64,000 nt of DNA, from assembly GCF_000516985.1 (NCBI RefSeq), contig NW_006917101.1, positions 2,465,863 through 2,529,862 of the forward strand, written 5' to 3'. The notes under the pieces were generated by a model that was given only the letters and a program-made list of their open reading frames with translations, had not been told where the DNA came from and made no database searches. Origin of the DNA: Pestalotiopsis fici W106-1 (taxonomy: Eukaryota > Ascomycota > Sordariomycetes > Amphisphaeriales > Sporocadaceae). Position 1 is the first letter of the stretch, and each line of letters begins with the position of its first letter. Positions 1 through 12,639 of this stretch are shown here, in pieces. The position numbers and the translations under genes are program-made.

Positions 1-2
1 AC

Positions 3-251
3 GCTTGCTTCAAGTGGGATTGTGCACAGTTACAATCTCTGGGAACCTTCAACAACGATCTCGTAGTCTTCAAGTTTCGTCGCTGGCTACACGTCAAATA
101 CCACTACCGGGGCTGTATGGACGATGCGCCCGCCGACGTTGAGTTTCGCGAGGTCGAATTGCAAACTCCAGTCTGGGATGCCTGCATCGAGACTATCAAA
201 GCGACACACGATAATCCGCCTCTTCCTCAAACTCCATTTCCTCGCACATAG
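3..251 (+). CDS. 3' end of an unrecognised protein gene (partial)
   Basis: Reading frame 3 is open from the window edge to a TAG at 249-251 and gives 82 residues. It reads ...FNNDLVVFKFRRWLHVKY, then an acidic stretch (DDAPADVEFREVELQTP), and ends in NPPLPQTPFPRT. The peptide is rich in aromatic and charged residues with mixed codon use, as expected of a real C-terminal exon, and the reverse-strand frames give only shadows. I do not recognise the family. A splice acceptor (TGTGCACAG, about 21-29) may lie inside, so the true exon could begin there. The start and most of the protein lie outside the window. It is followed by AT-rich 3' sequence and then a satellite. Confidence 0.45.
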   Translation, partial: ACFKWDCAQLQSLGTFNNDLVVFKFRRWLHVKYHYRGCMDDAPADVEFREVELQTPVWDACIETIKATHDNPPLPQTPFPRT

Positions 252-600
252 CACTTTTGGGCTCATGCCTAGAAACATATCCACAGATCAGCCCCCTTTT
301 TTCTCATGCGAAAAAAAAGGTTTATCCAAGTCCCAGTGGCTGGATTGGGGAGAATTAGGTTGGATCATGTTACCGTTTCGTTTAAGGGTTTTTTCTTGCC
401 TCTCTTTTTTCTTGTGATGGAAGATTATCTGGGGTAATGCGACGTGCATGGGAAGATAGGAAAATCAATTAATCGCTTTTCGGGAGACTTGAGTACTTGC
501 AAAATGACACAATGAGGTTTCTGGCCTGACTGTTATAGGAAGATGGCAGCTAGTGCTAAAACCATATTGCTTTGGGGTATGCGCCTACGACCCCGGTATA
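252..600. other. Intergenic, nothing recognised
   Basis: Sequence between the stop of the partial gene and the purine satellite. It contains A and T runs that could be 3' UTR. I see no coding potential, RNA gene or repeat with clear ends. Confidence 0.4.
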
Positions 601-627
601 ATTAGAAATCGGCAAGCCAGAGAAAAC

Positions 628-889
628 GAGAAAACGAGGAAATAAAAAAAAAAGAAAAGAAAGGAAATACGGAGAAAAATNNNNNNNNNNNNNNNNNNNN
701 NNNNNNNNNNNNNNNNNNNNNNNNNNNNNNNNNNNNNNNNNNNNNNNNNNNNNNNNNNNNNNNNNNNNNNNNNNNNNNNNAAAGAAAGAAAGAAGAAGAA
801 AAGAAGAAAAAAAAAAGAAGAGAAAGAGAGAAAAGAGAAAGAGAGAAAGAGAGAAAAAGAGAAAAAGAGAAAGAGAGAAAAAGAGAAAA

Positions 890-926
<37 letters not shown>

Positions 927-962
927 AAGATAGAAAAAGAGAAAGAGAAAAAGAGAAAAAGG
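628..962. repeat. Purine-rich satellite (GAAA/GAGAAA type) interrupted by a gap
   Basis: Almost pure A/G sequence built from GAAA, GAGA and AAAGAG units on both sides of the 681-780 gap. The gap probably marks an array that could not be assembled, so its real length is unknown. The long reverse-strand frame through it (poly Ser/Phe/Leu) is a translation of the satellite and not a gene. Confidence 0.85.
681..780. other. Assembly gap (100 N)
   Basis: Exactly 100 N, a conventional placeholder for a gap of unknown size, inside the purine satellite. Confidence 0.97.
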
Positions 963-1177
963 GCTAAATATAGCATTAGTATAAGTCGTGAAAGCTCGCT
1001 CACTCCAATATTTCTCAACGTTTTAAGGGCGAATTATTCTATTCTCATGCCGACGCATCGACACGACTGTAGCTCCGGTACTGCAGTAAAGTATGATACG
1101 CTCAAGTGCAAATGAGCCATTCCGCATACAATCACAAATATTGCCTTCTTTGCCCTCGGTCCATTTACAGACTTTGT

Positions 1178-3334
<2,157 letters not shown>

Positions 3335-3458
3335 TCGCCGCCGAATTGAGGTATATGTGATTGGCTCCGGATACCCGAGCCACTCTCCCCGGGTTCTTAG
3401 ATATTCTGAGAGGGACTGGGCGGATGCGGTATCTTGACTAATATTCAGTCCTCGCGCC

Positions 3459-4619
3459 TTACCCGCGCGTAGAACGGGCTCGTCCCATGCCTCCTTCTTG
3501 ATCTAGGACCCTAATTAGCCAATGTAAACAACAGGACTCAGAGACACTGACCAGAATCCGATGCATAGTGCCGTTTATCAAGTCGCCAATGCTATCAATG
3601 TTGACCAGAATGCCGCGGCGCAACGCAATCACTAGCAACCTGTGGGGGATGGAAAAAATCAAGTGGTTTTGTGGCCGTGGCGATGGCGCCTTTGCCGTTA
3701 ATATTCGGCGTAGCTCTGGCTTTTTCATGGCTCGCTCCATATCTGGGAGGTTGGTCTTCAATGATCGAAAAGTCACCGTGGCTGTGAAGCTTCCCTTTTC
3801 CTCACCCCGAGTGATTTGAATGCCTCGCCAGGTAAGGTATAATTTCTCACTCTTGTTCTCCTGGCTGGTCCACCCGATGCTTCCAGGTCGCAAGCAACAA
3901 ATGCGCATAAGGCACCACGCTAGCTGATGGCCTTCTGCTATTGCTATCTGTGGAGTTGACAGGAGATCGTGATCGATGAGTTGGCGCAATTCGGGCAGGC
4001 CGACCTCTGACCGATTCGGATTTACGCTGCCCCGTGTCAACCCGTACACTTTGGATGCATAGCGCAGGGACTCTGTGATCTTGTTGTACACAGTGCTTCA
4101 GGCTGGTGGCGTCAATTGGTGCCTGTTGTAAACATGGTATATCCAGAATAGCATCGCTGCTCGGTATTTGGACAAGGCCATGTACGTAAGATTATCGGCC
4201 GACTTTCCAGCCGTTTGGTCAGCAACAAAAAACATAAAGCCTCGAAGCTGCGCCAAGAGCTTCTGTTGGTCAATAGGAAACATCAACGTGTCCTTTTCTC
4301 TCTGTGTCAGTCTCCTGGTTTCCTCCATGGACGGAATGACGCCTGTTAGACGCAGAAATCGTTCGAAGAGTGCGAGGACGCGGTCCTGGTTATTCTGTGT
4401 TGGCGTCGCATGCCAACGGAAACCGGCTGATGCAATTTCATGTTGTTCAATCTTCTTCATCAGTTGGAAAATATACTCGTCACCGCTAGCTTCTATTCGA
4501 TTGATCGCCTCAAAAAGGCTTATCCGGCGGTCGCCGACACGATGCGGTGGCATGATGGGTAAAGGTGGGATGGATTTTTGCTGATTGGGGTGACAGTGAA
4601 CTTGAAGTAGCTGTTGCAC
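3459..4619 (-). pseudogene. Fragment of a DUF3435/FluG-type tyrosine-recombinase-like gene (N-terminal and first catalytic part)
   Basis: Read on the minus strand, one frame runs from about 4619 (or the internal ATG giving MPPHRVGDRR) to 3459 and is broken by a single TGA at 4096-4098, directly after HQLTPPA; the same frame resumes with STVYNKITESLRYASK. The first part is helical, like a core-binding domain. The second contains LMRICCLRPGSIGW, where RPG matches the region of the first catalytic Arg in fungal tyrosine recombinases, followed by LYLTWRGIQI, TVTFRSLK and LIFSIPHRLLVIALRRG, the usual order in this family. After MHRIL the reading becomes doubtful; a GTCAGT donor and a CTAATTAG acceptor suggest an intron near 3500-3552. 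The second catalytic box (HxxR...Y) is not visible. Family assignment rests on pattern recognition only. Confidence 0.5.
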
Positions 4620-5287
4620 GCAAACGCATGTAGAGTCTCGGATTCCGTGAAACAGCTATAATTAACGATAAATCGATTGATACAGGAAAAACAAGCAAAG
4701 GACAAATACACGAGCGCAATCAGAAGAGGGTAGAGGGGGAAAGTGACGCACAGATAAGGAAGGAGGCAGGTACTGCAAACAGGCAGGAAGACGTCAAGGC
4801 GACTTGATGGAAAGAAAGGAAGGAAAGATGCATCAAGCACCTGCTATCGGTGTCGTGAATGCAGACCTTCCAATGGTGTAGCCTAGGTGGGTTCTCCCCA
4901 TAGCTTGACCCTAGGCTTCGCGTTGGTCGGCAGGTCAAATGCAACTACATAACTATCCATGACTCTTTATTTATTTTTATAGATGACCCCAAAAGAAAAG
5001 GGGGGGGAAAAAAACATCCCACTGTACTTCGTGTCTGTGTATGTTTTGTCGAGATGGCCCCAAAGATAGGACTCTGTGCCGATGCTCTGTTGAGAATGAA
5101 CATGAGTTCGTACTAGCAATACTCAACCAGTTGATGACACACCCATTGTGGCTTTCTTGACTCTTGCTGCCTCGAGAGACTTCATTACCTTTGGTTGCTT
5201 GAAAGGCAGGCTTCCCGATGCATCAGAAGAAGAGCGCTTCGGAAATTTCTCTTCCTTGAAGTACACCAAGTCCTATAACTCTTTCAG
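4620..5287. other. Spacer between two head-to-head recombinase-like fragments
   Basis: Low-complexity purine/pyrimidine stretches, an A-rich tract near 4990-5010 and no convincing coding sequence. If the two flanking fragments once formed one gene, an inversion breakpoint would lie in or near this spacer. Confidence 0.35.
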
Positions 5288-6224
5288 AATATAAAACTGC
5301 GTAACAGTGGACGTGTCACTTACCTCGATCCGTCCAGGTTCAATTGCAGTTACAGTCTGCAAATACTGCTTGCCAGCCATGGCAAAATCTGTCCAAACAA
5401 CCCATTTGTGATTACCGGTGATGAGGCACTGATACGACTTCATGGAGCGGCGATGAATGCGACCTTGGCTACCCTGATTGCCAATCACGGGCCAATGACG
5501 GGCACCGACCATGAGAAAAAGCCTATACGCAACCGCTTGCATTACGCTGCAAAGAAAGCTGTCCTTAGTACAGAAATTCAGGAGATGCGAGAGTCAATGA
5601 GTACCGTGGAGCACGCTCGCCGGGTAGAGAAGCTGAGTCAATCCAACTTCACGGATCAGATACTTCAGCAGACCCAGAGAAGCCATGAAGGATGATGTAG
5701 CTGCTCATGATATGGACGATCCATTGGTGGACAGCAGCACCGGCTTTTTCAAACAATTTGATACTGGTGAAGACCCAGAAGAAGATCTTGAGCACCAGGT
5801 CATTGATGGTGAGCCTATTGAGCAGCGCGTTGAAGAAGACGAACAAGAGGAGGCAACCGAGCATACCCAAATACCCTACGAAGTTGCTGCCCGGGCGTTC
5901 ATGGAGATAATCTTCCATGGGACCATGTCACAGAACGGTGACTGGAAGAATAACCCATCTCAATGTCACTTGTGCTTGGAAGACGAGACCATTTCCGCGG
6001 AACAAAAGGCACATACATACAATAAGGAAGAGCATCTCAAAAACCATATGGGCTCGTTCATCCACACACCATTGGCGCCTTGGTGTCGTCAAGTTGAGGC
6101 ACAGGCCGAAGCCGATCACTGCCCGATCATGAGTCCATATTGCGCAGAGCCGGGTCACTATACGTGCAACGAAAGTCCACGTGCGACTCTCAATTCAAAC
6201 CTCCTAGACGATGACTTCCTCTAA
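5288..6224 (+). pseudogene. C-terminal fragment of a DUF3435/FluG-type protein with C2H2-like tail, frameshifted
   Basis: An open stretch starts after an acceptor-like CTATAAC...TTTCAG at 5287 and runs to a TGA at 5693-5695. It contains GDEALIRLHGAAMNATL and a long basic/acidic helix (LHYAAKKAVLSTEIQEMRESM), typical of the helical linker in this family. A second frame, open before 5685, carries on to 6224 with an acidic linker and then CHLCLEDE...KEEHLKNHM...CPIMSPYC, the spacing of the degenerate C2H2-like tail of FluG-domain proteins. The two frames overlap near 5660-5695, so a one-base shift (or an unrecognised intron) separates them. The missing catalytic middle and the opposite orientation to the 3459-4619 fragment show that this locus is broken and rearranged. 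Confidence 0.45.
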
Positions 6225-6668
6225 AGACACTAGGCTCTGGAGGATCGAGGCGGCTGGAGCCAACTCTGGCTCTGCCAAATGCCAAGACGAATATCCAAAG
6301 CGAAAGCTAGCAGCAAGTAGAAACTATGAAATAAGAAAGGGCAGATCAGTGTTCTGAGTGCTAGGTGCTCTGTCGCGAGGGAGGGGGAAGAGAGGGAGAG
6401 AAAAGGTTGTGGTGCCCGTGTCGCATCCGCACAGTCTGTGCCTCTCTTTGGGCGGCCGGAAAGAACTTATAATTTTCCAAAAAATGGTAGCAGGACATGG
6501 CATTCGACAGATATATGCTCTACTCCTTGAGTCGGAGTATCCCAGCGAGAAAGCACGGCTGGCCGTCGCCGTACTCCGCAACTCACTCGCTCACTCACCC
6601 AACCACCCAACAACCAAAAAAAAAACACCAAAAATCATCACGATACCTACGTTTGCGCCAAAAATAAA
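6225..6668. other. Intergenic, nothing recognised
   Basis: Spacer between the recombinase relic and the tRNA gene. A G-rich purine tract lies at about 6375-6405, and an A run with CACTCACCCAACCACCC-type simple sequence at about 6585-6625, just downstream of the tRNA 3' end on the minus strand. On the coding strand the A run reads as T's and could serve as the RNA polymerase III terminator. Confidence 0.4.
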
Positions 6669-6783
6669 GGTCCGCCTGGGGATCGAACCCAGAATCTCCT
6701 GATGTCATTTGATTACAGCCCTTCACGAGAACGTGAAGAGAAGCGGTCGTAGTCAGACGCAATGCCAATTCTGCCAACGGACC
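6669..6783 (-). tRNA. tRNA-Arg(ACG) with a 43-nt intron
   Basis: On the minus strand the acceptor arms GGTCCGT (6783-6777) and GCGGACC (6675-6669) pair over 7 bp with one T-G wobble. The T arm is CTGGG-TTCGATC-CCCAG. The anticodon arm is TCTGA-CTACGAA-TCAGG with anticodon ACG (6750-6748). An intron of about 43 nt (6746-6704) interrupts the loop one base after the anticodon, the canonical eukaryotic position. Removing it leaves 72 nt. The intron contains a perfect 7-bp hairpin (CTTCACG, AGAA loop, CGTGAAG; 6721-6738). The D arm is the least regular part but keeps the AATTGG loop. ACG decodes CGU, and after A34-to-inosine editing also CGC and CGA. Confidence 0.93.
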
Positions 6784-8091
6784 AATGAGAAACCCGGAAT
6801 TGCTTCCAGGCTTGTTGAGATTGCGGCCTGTTATCACAGTACATGATTCTTTTGTGGGCGTATGCAAAATTTTCATGCCAGGCGAGCCAGGATGTGCCCA
6901 TCGTGGGCCTCGTCGTCGCTTAGGGCTGGGTGAGTGGGTATCGGATGGCGCGGGTGATTGGGTGGCTACTGGCCGGAGTTTACCTAGCTAGTGCCTCTTA
7001 TTTGGGTCTCTAATGAATTCCGCTATGCTGAATACGTCAGATGCGTGTCTGGTTGGGTTGAGACTCTGTACGTACTTCCTTCAGTGTTGTGCGTGGCCCA
7101 TAGATTACGTCGCATGCTTGATAGATACTAGCTAATAACGAGTACTACCAATCCACCACAGTTTAGTCTCGAATCAAGAGGGAGCATTAGAAAGAAAAGA
7201 AACAAAGGAAAGCAAGAAATTGTGTTTATTCTTGTAACAGTTATTCCGTCTTAGGGTGTCTACCAGTAGTATACCTACCAGCCCATTCCAGTCCTTTTTC
7301 TAGATCTAGCAATCTGTAATCATGTGATGTGTCGTCAACACCAAGTACAGTTGCAACTGAATTTACTACAATCACCAAAACAACGATCATGATCGCCAAT
7401 GCTAGTTGAAGATCGGCCATGTCAGCTCGAGCCTCGAGCTCAATATCGCGAAAGTACATTATGAATCAGATCAGCACGGTACACAGTTCCCAGTCAAATG
7501 TGAGGTACTAATTGCAATTTGCTTGGATGCCTGTGCTGACTTGATGGTTTCCTCTTCTTCTCCTTCTCTCTCTCTTCCCTTGTCTCATTCGATTGATGCT
7601 CAATTATTCGATACTGTTCCACGGTTCGTCGAACGTTTGTTTATATCTGCCAGGGCAAACAAGGCTCACTCAACAAGGTCGTGCGGCATCCTTTGTCAAT
7701 GACTCTTCTTTGACAAAGACACAATCCACATGTTACACATGATCATTAAGCAATCTTTACGTGTTTGGCCAGATTGCTCACTTGCCATCAGGCCCTACTG
7801 GGTAATCAACAGGCTCAAGAGACAAACAATGCCATTATTTGTTCCTGGGCACGCCCTAATAACCTCGCCTTTGTTTGCCGTGGCCACAGACAATGAGATT
7901 CACCATCACATGAAACCATGCAATAGTTTCAGATGGAACACTTCTCTGGGTACAAAAGAAAATCACTGATTCATTTCGAAAACGTTGCCAACAACGCCTC
8001 AACACCAGTCACCCTGTCTTCATATTGAATAACACCCTTGACTCGACACATACGCAGACAGAGATCGACAGGCTCCGCATACACAAGCGCA
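6784..8091. other. Intergenic, only weak small ORFs
   Basis: No recognised gene. A 72-codon minus-strand frame at 7241-7459 has one hydrophobic stretch (LALAIMIVVLVIVVNSVATVL) but no supporting context. CT-rich sequence lies at 7553-7585. About 300 bp before the 8092 gene may be its promoter. Confidence 0.35.
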
Positions 8092-8421
8092 ATGTTCTCC
8101 TCATTCGCGTATATCCTCTTTCTCATCCTCCCCATACAACTCCTTGCCGCAGCGCCGGTTGCTGTCATGGATCACTCGGACGTCGCGACTCATGGTCTAC
8201 CTGCCATGACCACAAAGCCCATGCTAGACGCTCTGCATGCGGATCTGCTGAGACGCCTGGAAGATGTCTCCAACGCCACGACTGGAACCGAGCCAAACAT
8301 TGATGGAGGCGCAGGGACTAGACTAGACGGTGCAGCATGGGGTGCAATCATTGGCGGCTCTGCACTATGCCTTGTATTCGTATTCCTAATGTGCTGGTGT
8401 GGGAAAAATCGAAATTGGTAA
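8092..8421 (+). CDS. Small secreted, C-terminally anchored membrane protein (109 aa)
   Basis: An intronless frame starts at ATG 8092 (context CGCAATG) and ends in TAA. Residues 1-20 (MFSSFAYILFLILPIQLLAA) form a clear signal peptide with an AAAPV-type cleavage region. A short polar ectodomain follows with one N-glycosylation sequon (NAT in VSNATTG). A C-terminal transmembrane helix (AAWGAIIGGSALCLVFVFLMCW) ends in the short basic tail CGKNRNW. The layout is that of a type I single-pass protein with a glycine-rich entry to the helix. The frame is open for 18 further codons upstream, but the signal peptide decides for this start. I recognise no family. A minute surface protein is one guess; expression is unproven. 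Confidence 0.6.
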   Translation: MFSSFAYILFLILPIQLLAAAPVAVMDHSDVATHGLPAMTTKPMLDALHADLLRRLEDVSNATTGTEPNIDGGAGTRLDGAAWGAIIGGSALCLVFVFLMCWCGKNRNW

Positions 8422-8886
8422 GCTAGGTACAGAGTCTAGGTAGGTAAGAATCAATCCCAGAAGACGGAATTTTGTCAAAGCCAGCATTAGTGCTAATCAA
8501 GCACAGTTTGCTTGTCGTCCAATGATACTGACTGAGAATAGCGTGATTGCAGAAAAGTCCACGAGAATGGTACCCTTGCCATTCTAGCGCACCTATATCG
8601 ACCTGAGGTTGCAGATTACCATCATGGGACGTTGGGAGGTGACAGACGCCGAGTTGTCATTCCTACATAGAACATAATGGTCCATTAAAATCAGCTACAA
8701 GGAGAATGGGTCTGGCGCTCTTGTATACACTCTGGTAGAATTGGAAACTCATATTTTTGCAACATGAACGGCAGCATCAAAATTTTGAAGACCAACCAAG
8801 ATAGTACAGCACAACTTCCAGTAACGTTACCAGTATTTTCGAGTCATTTTTATTCTTTTGCTGTATTCATTTTCTATTTACTTATT
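8422..8886. other. Convergent intergenic spacer
   Basis: Lies between the stop of the small membrane protein and the stop of ACC deaminase on the opposite strand. It contains CTAGGTAGGTAAG near 8438-8450 and T-rich sequence near 8840-8885 that would be the deaminase 3' UTR. Nothing else seen. Confidence 0.4.
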
Positions 8887-10013
8887 CTATGACTGAATGG
8901 TGGAGTAGGCATTGAGGGCGAGTTGACCTCCCAGGTGAGCGTACAGCACATTGCTTCCTGCAGGAATCTCGCCCTTCTTAATCAGATCCATCATGCCGGC
9001 CAAACTCTTGCCCTCGTAGACGGGGTCTGTGATAAAGGCCTCGGTCTGGGCACCGAACTTGATGGCCTCAATGGTCTGCTCGTCGGGAATACCGTACACA
9101 CCGGCATGGTACCTGTCGTCGAGGATAATGTCCTTTTCGGTGATGTCGTCCTCACTGAGACCAATCTTTACACCAGTGAACTTGGCGATGCGTAGGACCT
9201 GGTCAAAGGTCTGTTGAACCTTTGCGGAGGCGTCAATGCCAATGACCTTGCGCTTGCGCCCGCCGAGCTTCTCGGCTAGCTTGAAGCCAGCCACCATACC
9301 AGCCATGGTCGAACCGGTGACGGCGCAGACAATGATTGTGTCAAAGAAGACGCCCTGGGCCTTTTCTTGCTGCTCAACCTCGAATGCCCACCTGGCAAAG
9401 CCCAAGCCGCCCAGAGGATGATCCGAGGCACCGGCGGGGATGTAGTAGGGCTTGCGGCCAGCGTCGCTCAGCTCCTGCTTCAGGTTCTTGAGCGTGTCCT
9501 TGTGCTCAATGCCAAATGTCGAGGGGTCAAGGCGGGAGTCAGCGCCCATGACGCGCGACAACTGAATGTTGCCGACCTTGGTGTATCCTGGGTCCTCCCA
9601 GTCGACCCAGTGCTCCTGGACCAGGGCGCTCTTCAGCCCCAGCTTGGTGGCTACTGCAGCCACTTGGCGGGTGTGGTTGGACTGGACGCCACCAATACTG
9701 ACGAGAGTATCGCATCCCTGAGCTACAGCCTCAGAAGCCAGGTACCTGAAATGGAAGAATTTAGTACAAACGGCAGCAAACAGTCCCGGGCATTCCCTAG
9801 GACAGTGTAGATTTTCTCATCTTACTCGAGCTTTCTAGTCTTGTTTCCTCCATAAGCCAGACCCGAGTTGCAATCCTCACGCTTTGCGTAAACTTGCACC
9901 TTTCCTCCAAGAGCCTCGGATATACGGGGCAGGTGCTGGATCGGCGATGGTCCGAAGAGGAAAGATTCCCTCGGGATGCTTGCAAAAGGCTCTGGCAACT
10001 GAACGTCGGTCAT
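8887..10013 (-). CDS. acdS: 1-aminocyclopropane-1-carboxylate (ACC) deaminase
   Basis: Exons 10013-9826 and 9745-8887, joined over an 80-bp GTAAGA...TTTCAG intron, give 348 aa, the family length. It is a fold-type II PLP enzyme that opens the ACC ring to 2-oxobutanoate and ammonia (EC 3.5.99.7). The PLP lysine is K58 in [29 protein letters not shown] and the phosphate-binding [12 protein letters not shown] loop are intact. The residues that separate ACC deaminases from D-cysteine desulfhydrases, Glu in DPVYEGKS and Leu in YAHLGG, both have the ACC-deaminase state. No signal peptide is visible, so it is probably cytosolic. In fungi such enzymes can lower plant ethylene by consuming its precursor, or simply serve nitrogen nutrition; which applies here is not shown by the sequence. 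It stands alone, convergent with the 8092 gene. Confidence 0.92.
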
Positions 10014-11411
10014 TTTGAATAAAGTTAAAAGGGTATATATTGGGAGATAGGGGAGACGAGTTTAGAAGATTGCAATGAGCGAATGCAACAAGAATAAATA
10101 CAATAAGAGGAGCAGCAGCAGAAAGGACGAATAAAATCTTACATGTTGATCATTGTCGAGATGCCGAGTATACCCTTCCCAAAGCGTGGGTTGATACTGG
10201 CAAAGCGGAGCCGATGTGCCGCCCGAGTTCGGGGGTGACATCGGATCCGCTGCGTGAACTAGGGATTGTGCCAATACTGGCCCAAACCGGCGATAACACA
10301 ACGTAATTGGGTATGCTAATTGCAGTCTGTCGCCCTGCAGCAAATGAGCGGTTGGACATACCTGATAAGGCTCATCAAGTGCTGATTATCGAGAGCCAGA
10401 TCCGGCATGGGATGGCACGAGTAGTATGATACTAGAGGCAGTTTTTGGTTGAACGTTTTGCCCTACTGTGTATAGCTGATTGCGACCGTGAAACCCGGCA
10501 ACAGATAAGACTGTCCGTCTCTGCAGGCTATCTACGTACGTACTGTCAATCAGCGAGCCTGAGTACAGCACCCATCTCCCTGATGTATGCGTTTTGACAG
10601 TGCTCCTCTTGTCACTAGGTCACCTTTTTAGAAAGAATTCAAACGCCGCCATCATGCCCAATAGCCTTGGTCAAGTGCCTGTTGCCTGTGAGCCGAATGC
10701 CAAGGTCGCAAAGTATGATGGGTGAGTTGACAACGCAATTGGGTCAGTCTATTCCATCCATTGTGGATTTTATGGAGATAAAACCTTACCCAACCCATTA
10801 CACAGTAGGTTAGGTACGTGCAAGACACTGAATGTGCTTTCGGGCTAAAAGTGAGTACGGATACGACGGAGTTAGAAGAATGTCCGTTGCTATCTAGGTA
10901 TGTAAAAGTGCCTGCAGATAGTCTCTAGGTGGGTTACCTCACTATACCATAAGAATATGTTTCCCAGTGATCGTCGCCAGTATCTCGTCGCACAAGTATA
11001 TCATCATGATCCTTTCTGGGGACTTTACACCGGCAAGAATGAACTGAAGAGCTTCAATCAATGAAAATGGCACATATGGCAGCTAAACCTGCCTGCGCCG
11101 AGGACCTCGGAGGTCGCGTCGCGCCCCTCTTTGGCAGGGGAGCAGTCCACGGGTGCTGAGCCGACTTAAAGGTAACGTCGAGCGTCGTGGCGCGTGCTTA
11201 ACTCGGGTTTTTTTTTTTTGGTTCCTCCTTCACTTCTCCTGGTTGAGATTAAAACAAAAATTCAAACGACATCGCAACTGCCTCAAGGAAAACTGAAGAG
11301 CCGGGAATATCCAATTTTACTGCTCATCGACAGAGGGCTGCCTAGGGCGCAGAGACCTATAGATACGGTCGTGTACCTACCAACTCTTCCCAAGATATCT
11401 CCCGAGCAAAG
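10014..11411. other. Intergenic 1.4 kb with one possible orphan first exon
   Basis: The left part is the presumed ACC deaminase promoter. At 10654 an ATG in good context (GCCGCCATCATG) opens MPNSLGQVPVACEPNAKVAKYD and runs into a GTGAGT donor near 10722. An acceptor (TTACACAG, about 10804) would lead to a stop after 13 codons, so no real gene emerges. A T run lies near 11209-11220. The rest shows no coding sequence. Confidence 0.35.
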
Positions 11412-11859
11412 ATGAGCGCGCCAGTCGAGGTCCGGACATTTCCAAAACTGTCGCGTGGGCGGCTGGTGGGTCTTGGGATCACTGGCATCATAATGCTCCT
11501 GTCCTGCCGGCGCGAGGTGCTCATGCCGGGCTCGCCCATCTACGATTACCTGCTCGCAGGCCGGCCGGCCGCCATCACCAACGCCATCCGCGTCCAGAAT
11601 GGGCTGTTCTACGTGCTCTGGGGCCTCCACAGCATTGAATGTGCCTTCTTCTCAATCATTAGGCTCAAGAGACACAACGTGCACTTTCTGACCGACCTGT
11701 GGTGGCAGTGGATGCTCATGTGTTTTGTTGGTGGTGCAAGCAGCGTACGTAACATTTCCCCTAAAACTCTTACTATGGGGGAGCAACCACTAACTTTGAA
11801 TTCCTCAGTGGCAACACTTTCGCCTAGCCGTCAAGGAAGCGACGGCAAAGCAGGCATGA
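11412..11859 (+). CDS. Small integral membrane protein, DUF4499-like (127 aa)
   Basis: Exons 11412-11744 and 11809-11859 are joined over a 64-bp GTACGT...CCTCAG intron. Reading past the donor would give an unrelated tail, while the spliced form ends SSWQHFRLAVKEATAKQA, natural for this family. Three to four hydrophobic segments are visible (LVGLGITGIIMLLS, AIRVQNGLFYVLWGLHSIECAFF, WWQWMLMCFVGGASS). The MPGSPIYDYLLAGRPAAITNA block before the second segment, and LWWQW later, are what I associate with the fungal DUF4499-type proteins of unknown function. The start ATG has context AAAGATGAG. No partner genes nearby suggest a role. Family name from memory, moderate certainty. Confidence 0.6.
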
Positions 11860-12639
11860 ATACATGGTAGCCCGTTGCAGGTCATTCGAGAAAATACCAC
11901 CAATATGGATTTCGCTGTGACCATTCATCCAGAGCCTATGCACCATCGAGGTGTTACACTGTAGCCGTTGAAGTATTGAGCTAGATATATAGATCCTGCG
12001 GGGCGACCGGCATCGGGCTTCACTTGACTATAAAGGACCCTGGCACGCTTCACACAATATACTGTTACATGAACTTTGCCGGCAGACGAATAACATGGTA
12101 CCTTGGTAGTGTATGCTGTGTGAAATGCCATTATGCGATGTACAATTAAACATCTTTGCTTCATTAGCAGACATCAAACACGTACCTGACGACCTGCCCA
12201 CGCAGTGGGACGGTCACCACGACATAGACGCGGGGCTTGATGCATGTCACTTGGCCAACATCGAATAATTATTCCGCCCATGCAAGTGATGCCAGAAAAA
12301 AATGAAACAACACGTAGCTTGATATTGTTGGGCCATTTGTGAAACATGTCCACAGGGCAATTCGTTTACTCATCTGAAGGCTTTTCTTCAATATAAATGC
12401 TGGCTCTAAGGATATTGCCGCCACCAACCAGATTCGAGGATTGATAATAGATCATGTGAAACAGTAATAGGGTCGTATTCATTCATTCATTTATTCATCG
12501 TAGCCTAGGCCATCTACCTGCCGGCAGCTTCTGAAAGGATCTCAATCACACAAATACGTTGCCCGGCCGGCACGGCATGCGTAGCCTGGCAGCTCAAAAC
12601 CTGACCGACGTTCCATTCACTCGTCTTCAGGGACATCCC
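11860..12639. other. Convergent intergenic spacer, nothing recognised
   Basis: Lies between two genes that end toward each other. Contains ATTCATTCATTTATTCAT simple sequence near 12478-12500, next to the 3' end of the minus-strand gene. No coding potential seen. Confidence 0.4.

Noticed and set aside
602..1018. A 138-codon minus-strand frame of Ser/Phe/Leu
   Set aside because: It is a translation of the purine satellite and even spans the N gap.
7241..7459. A 72-codon minus-strand frame with one hydrophobic helix
   Set aside because: No homology pattern, splice signals or supporting context; isolated frames of this size are expected by chance.
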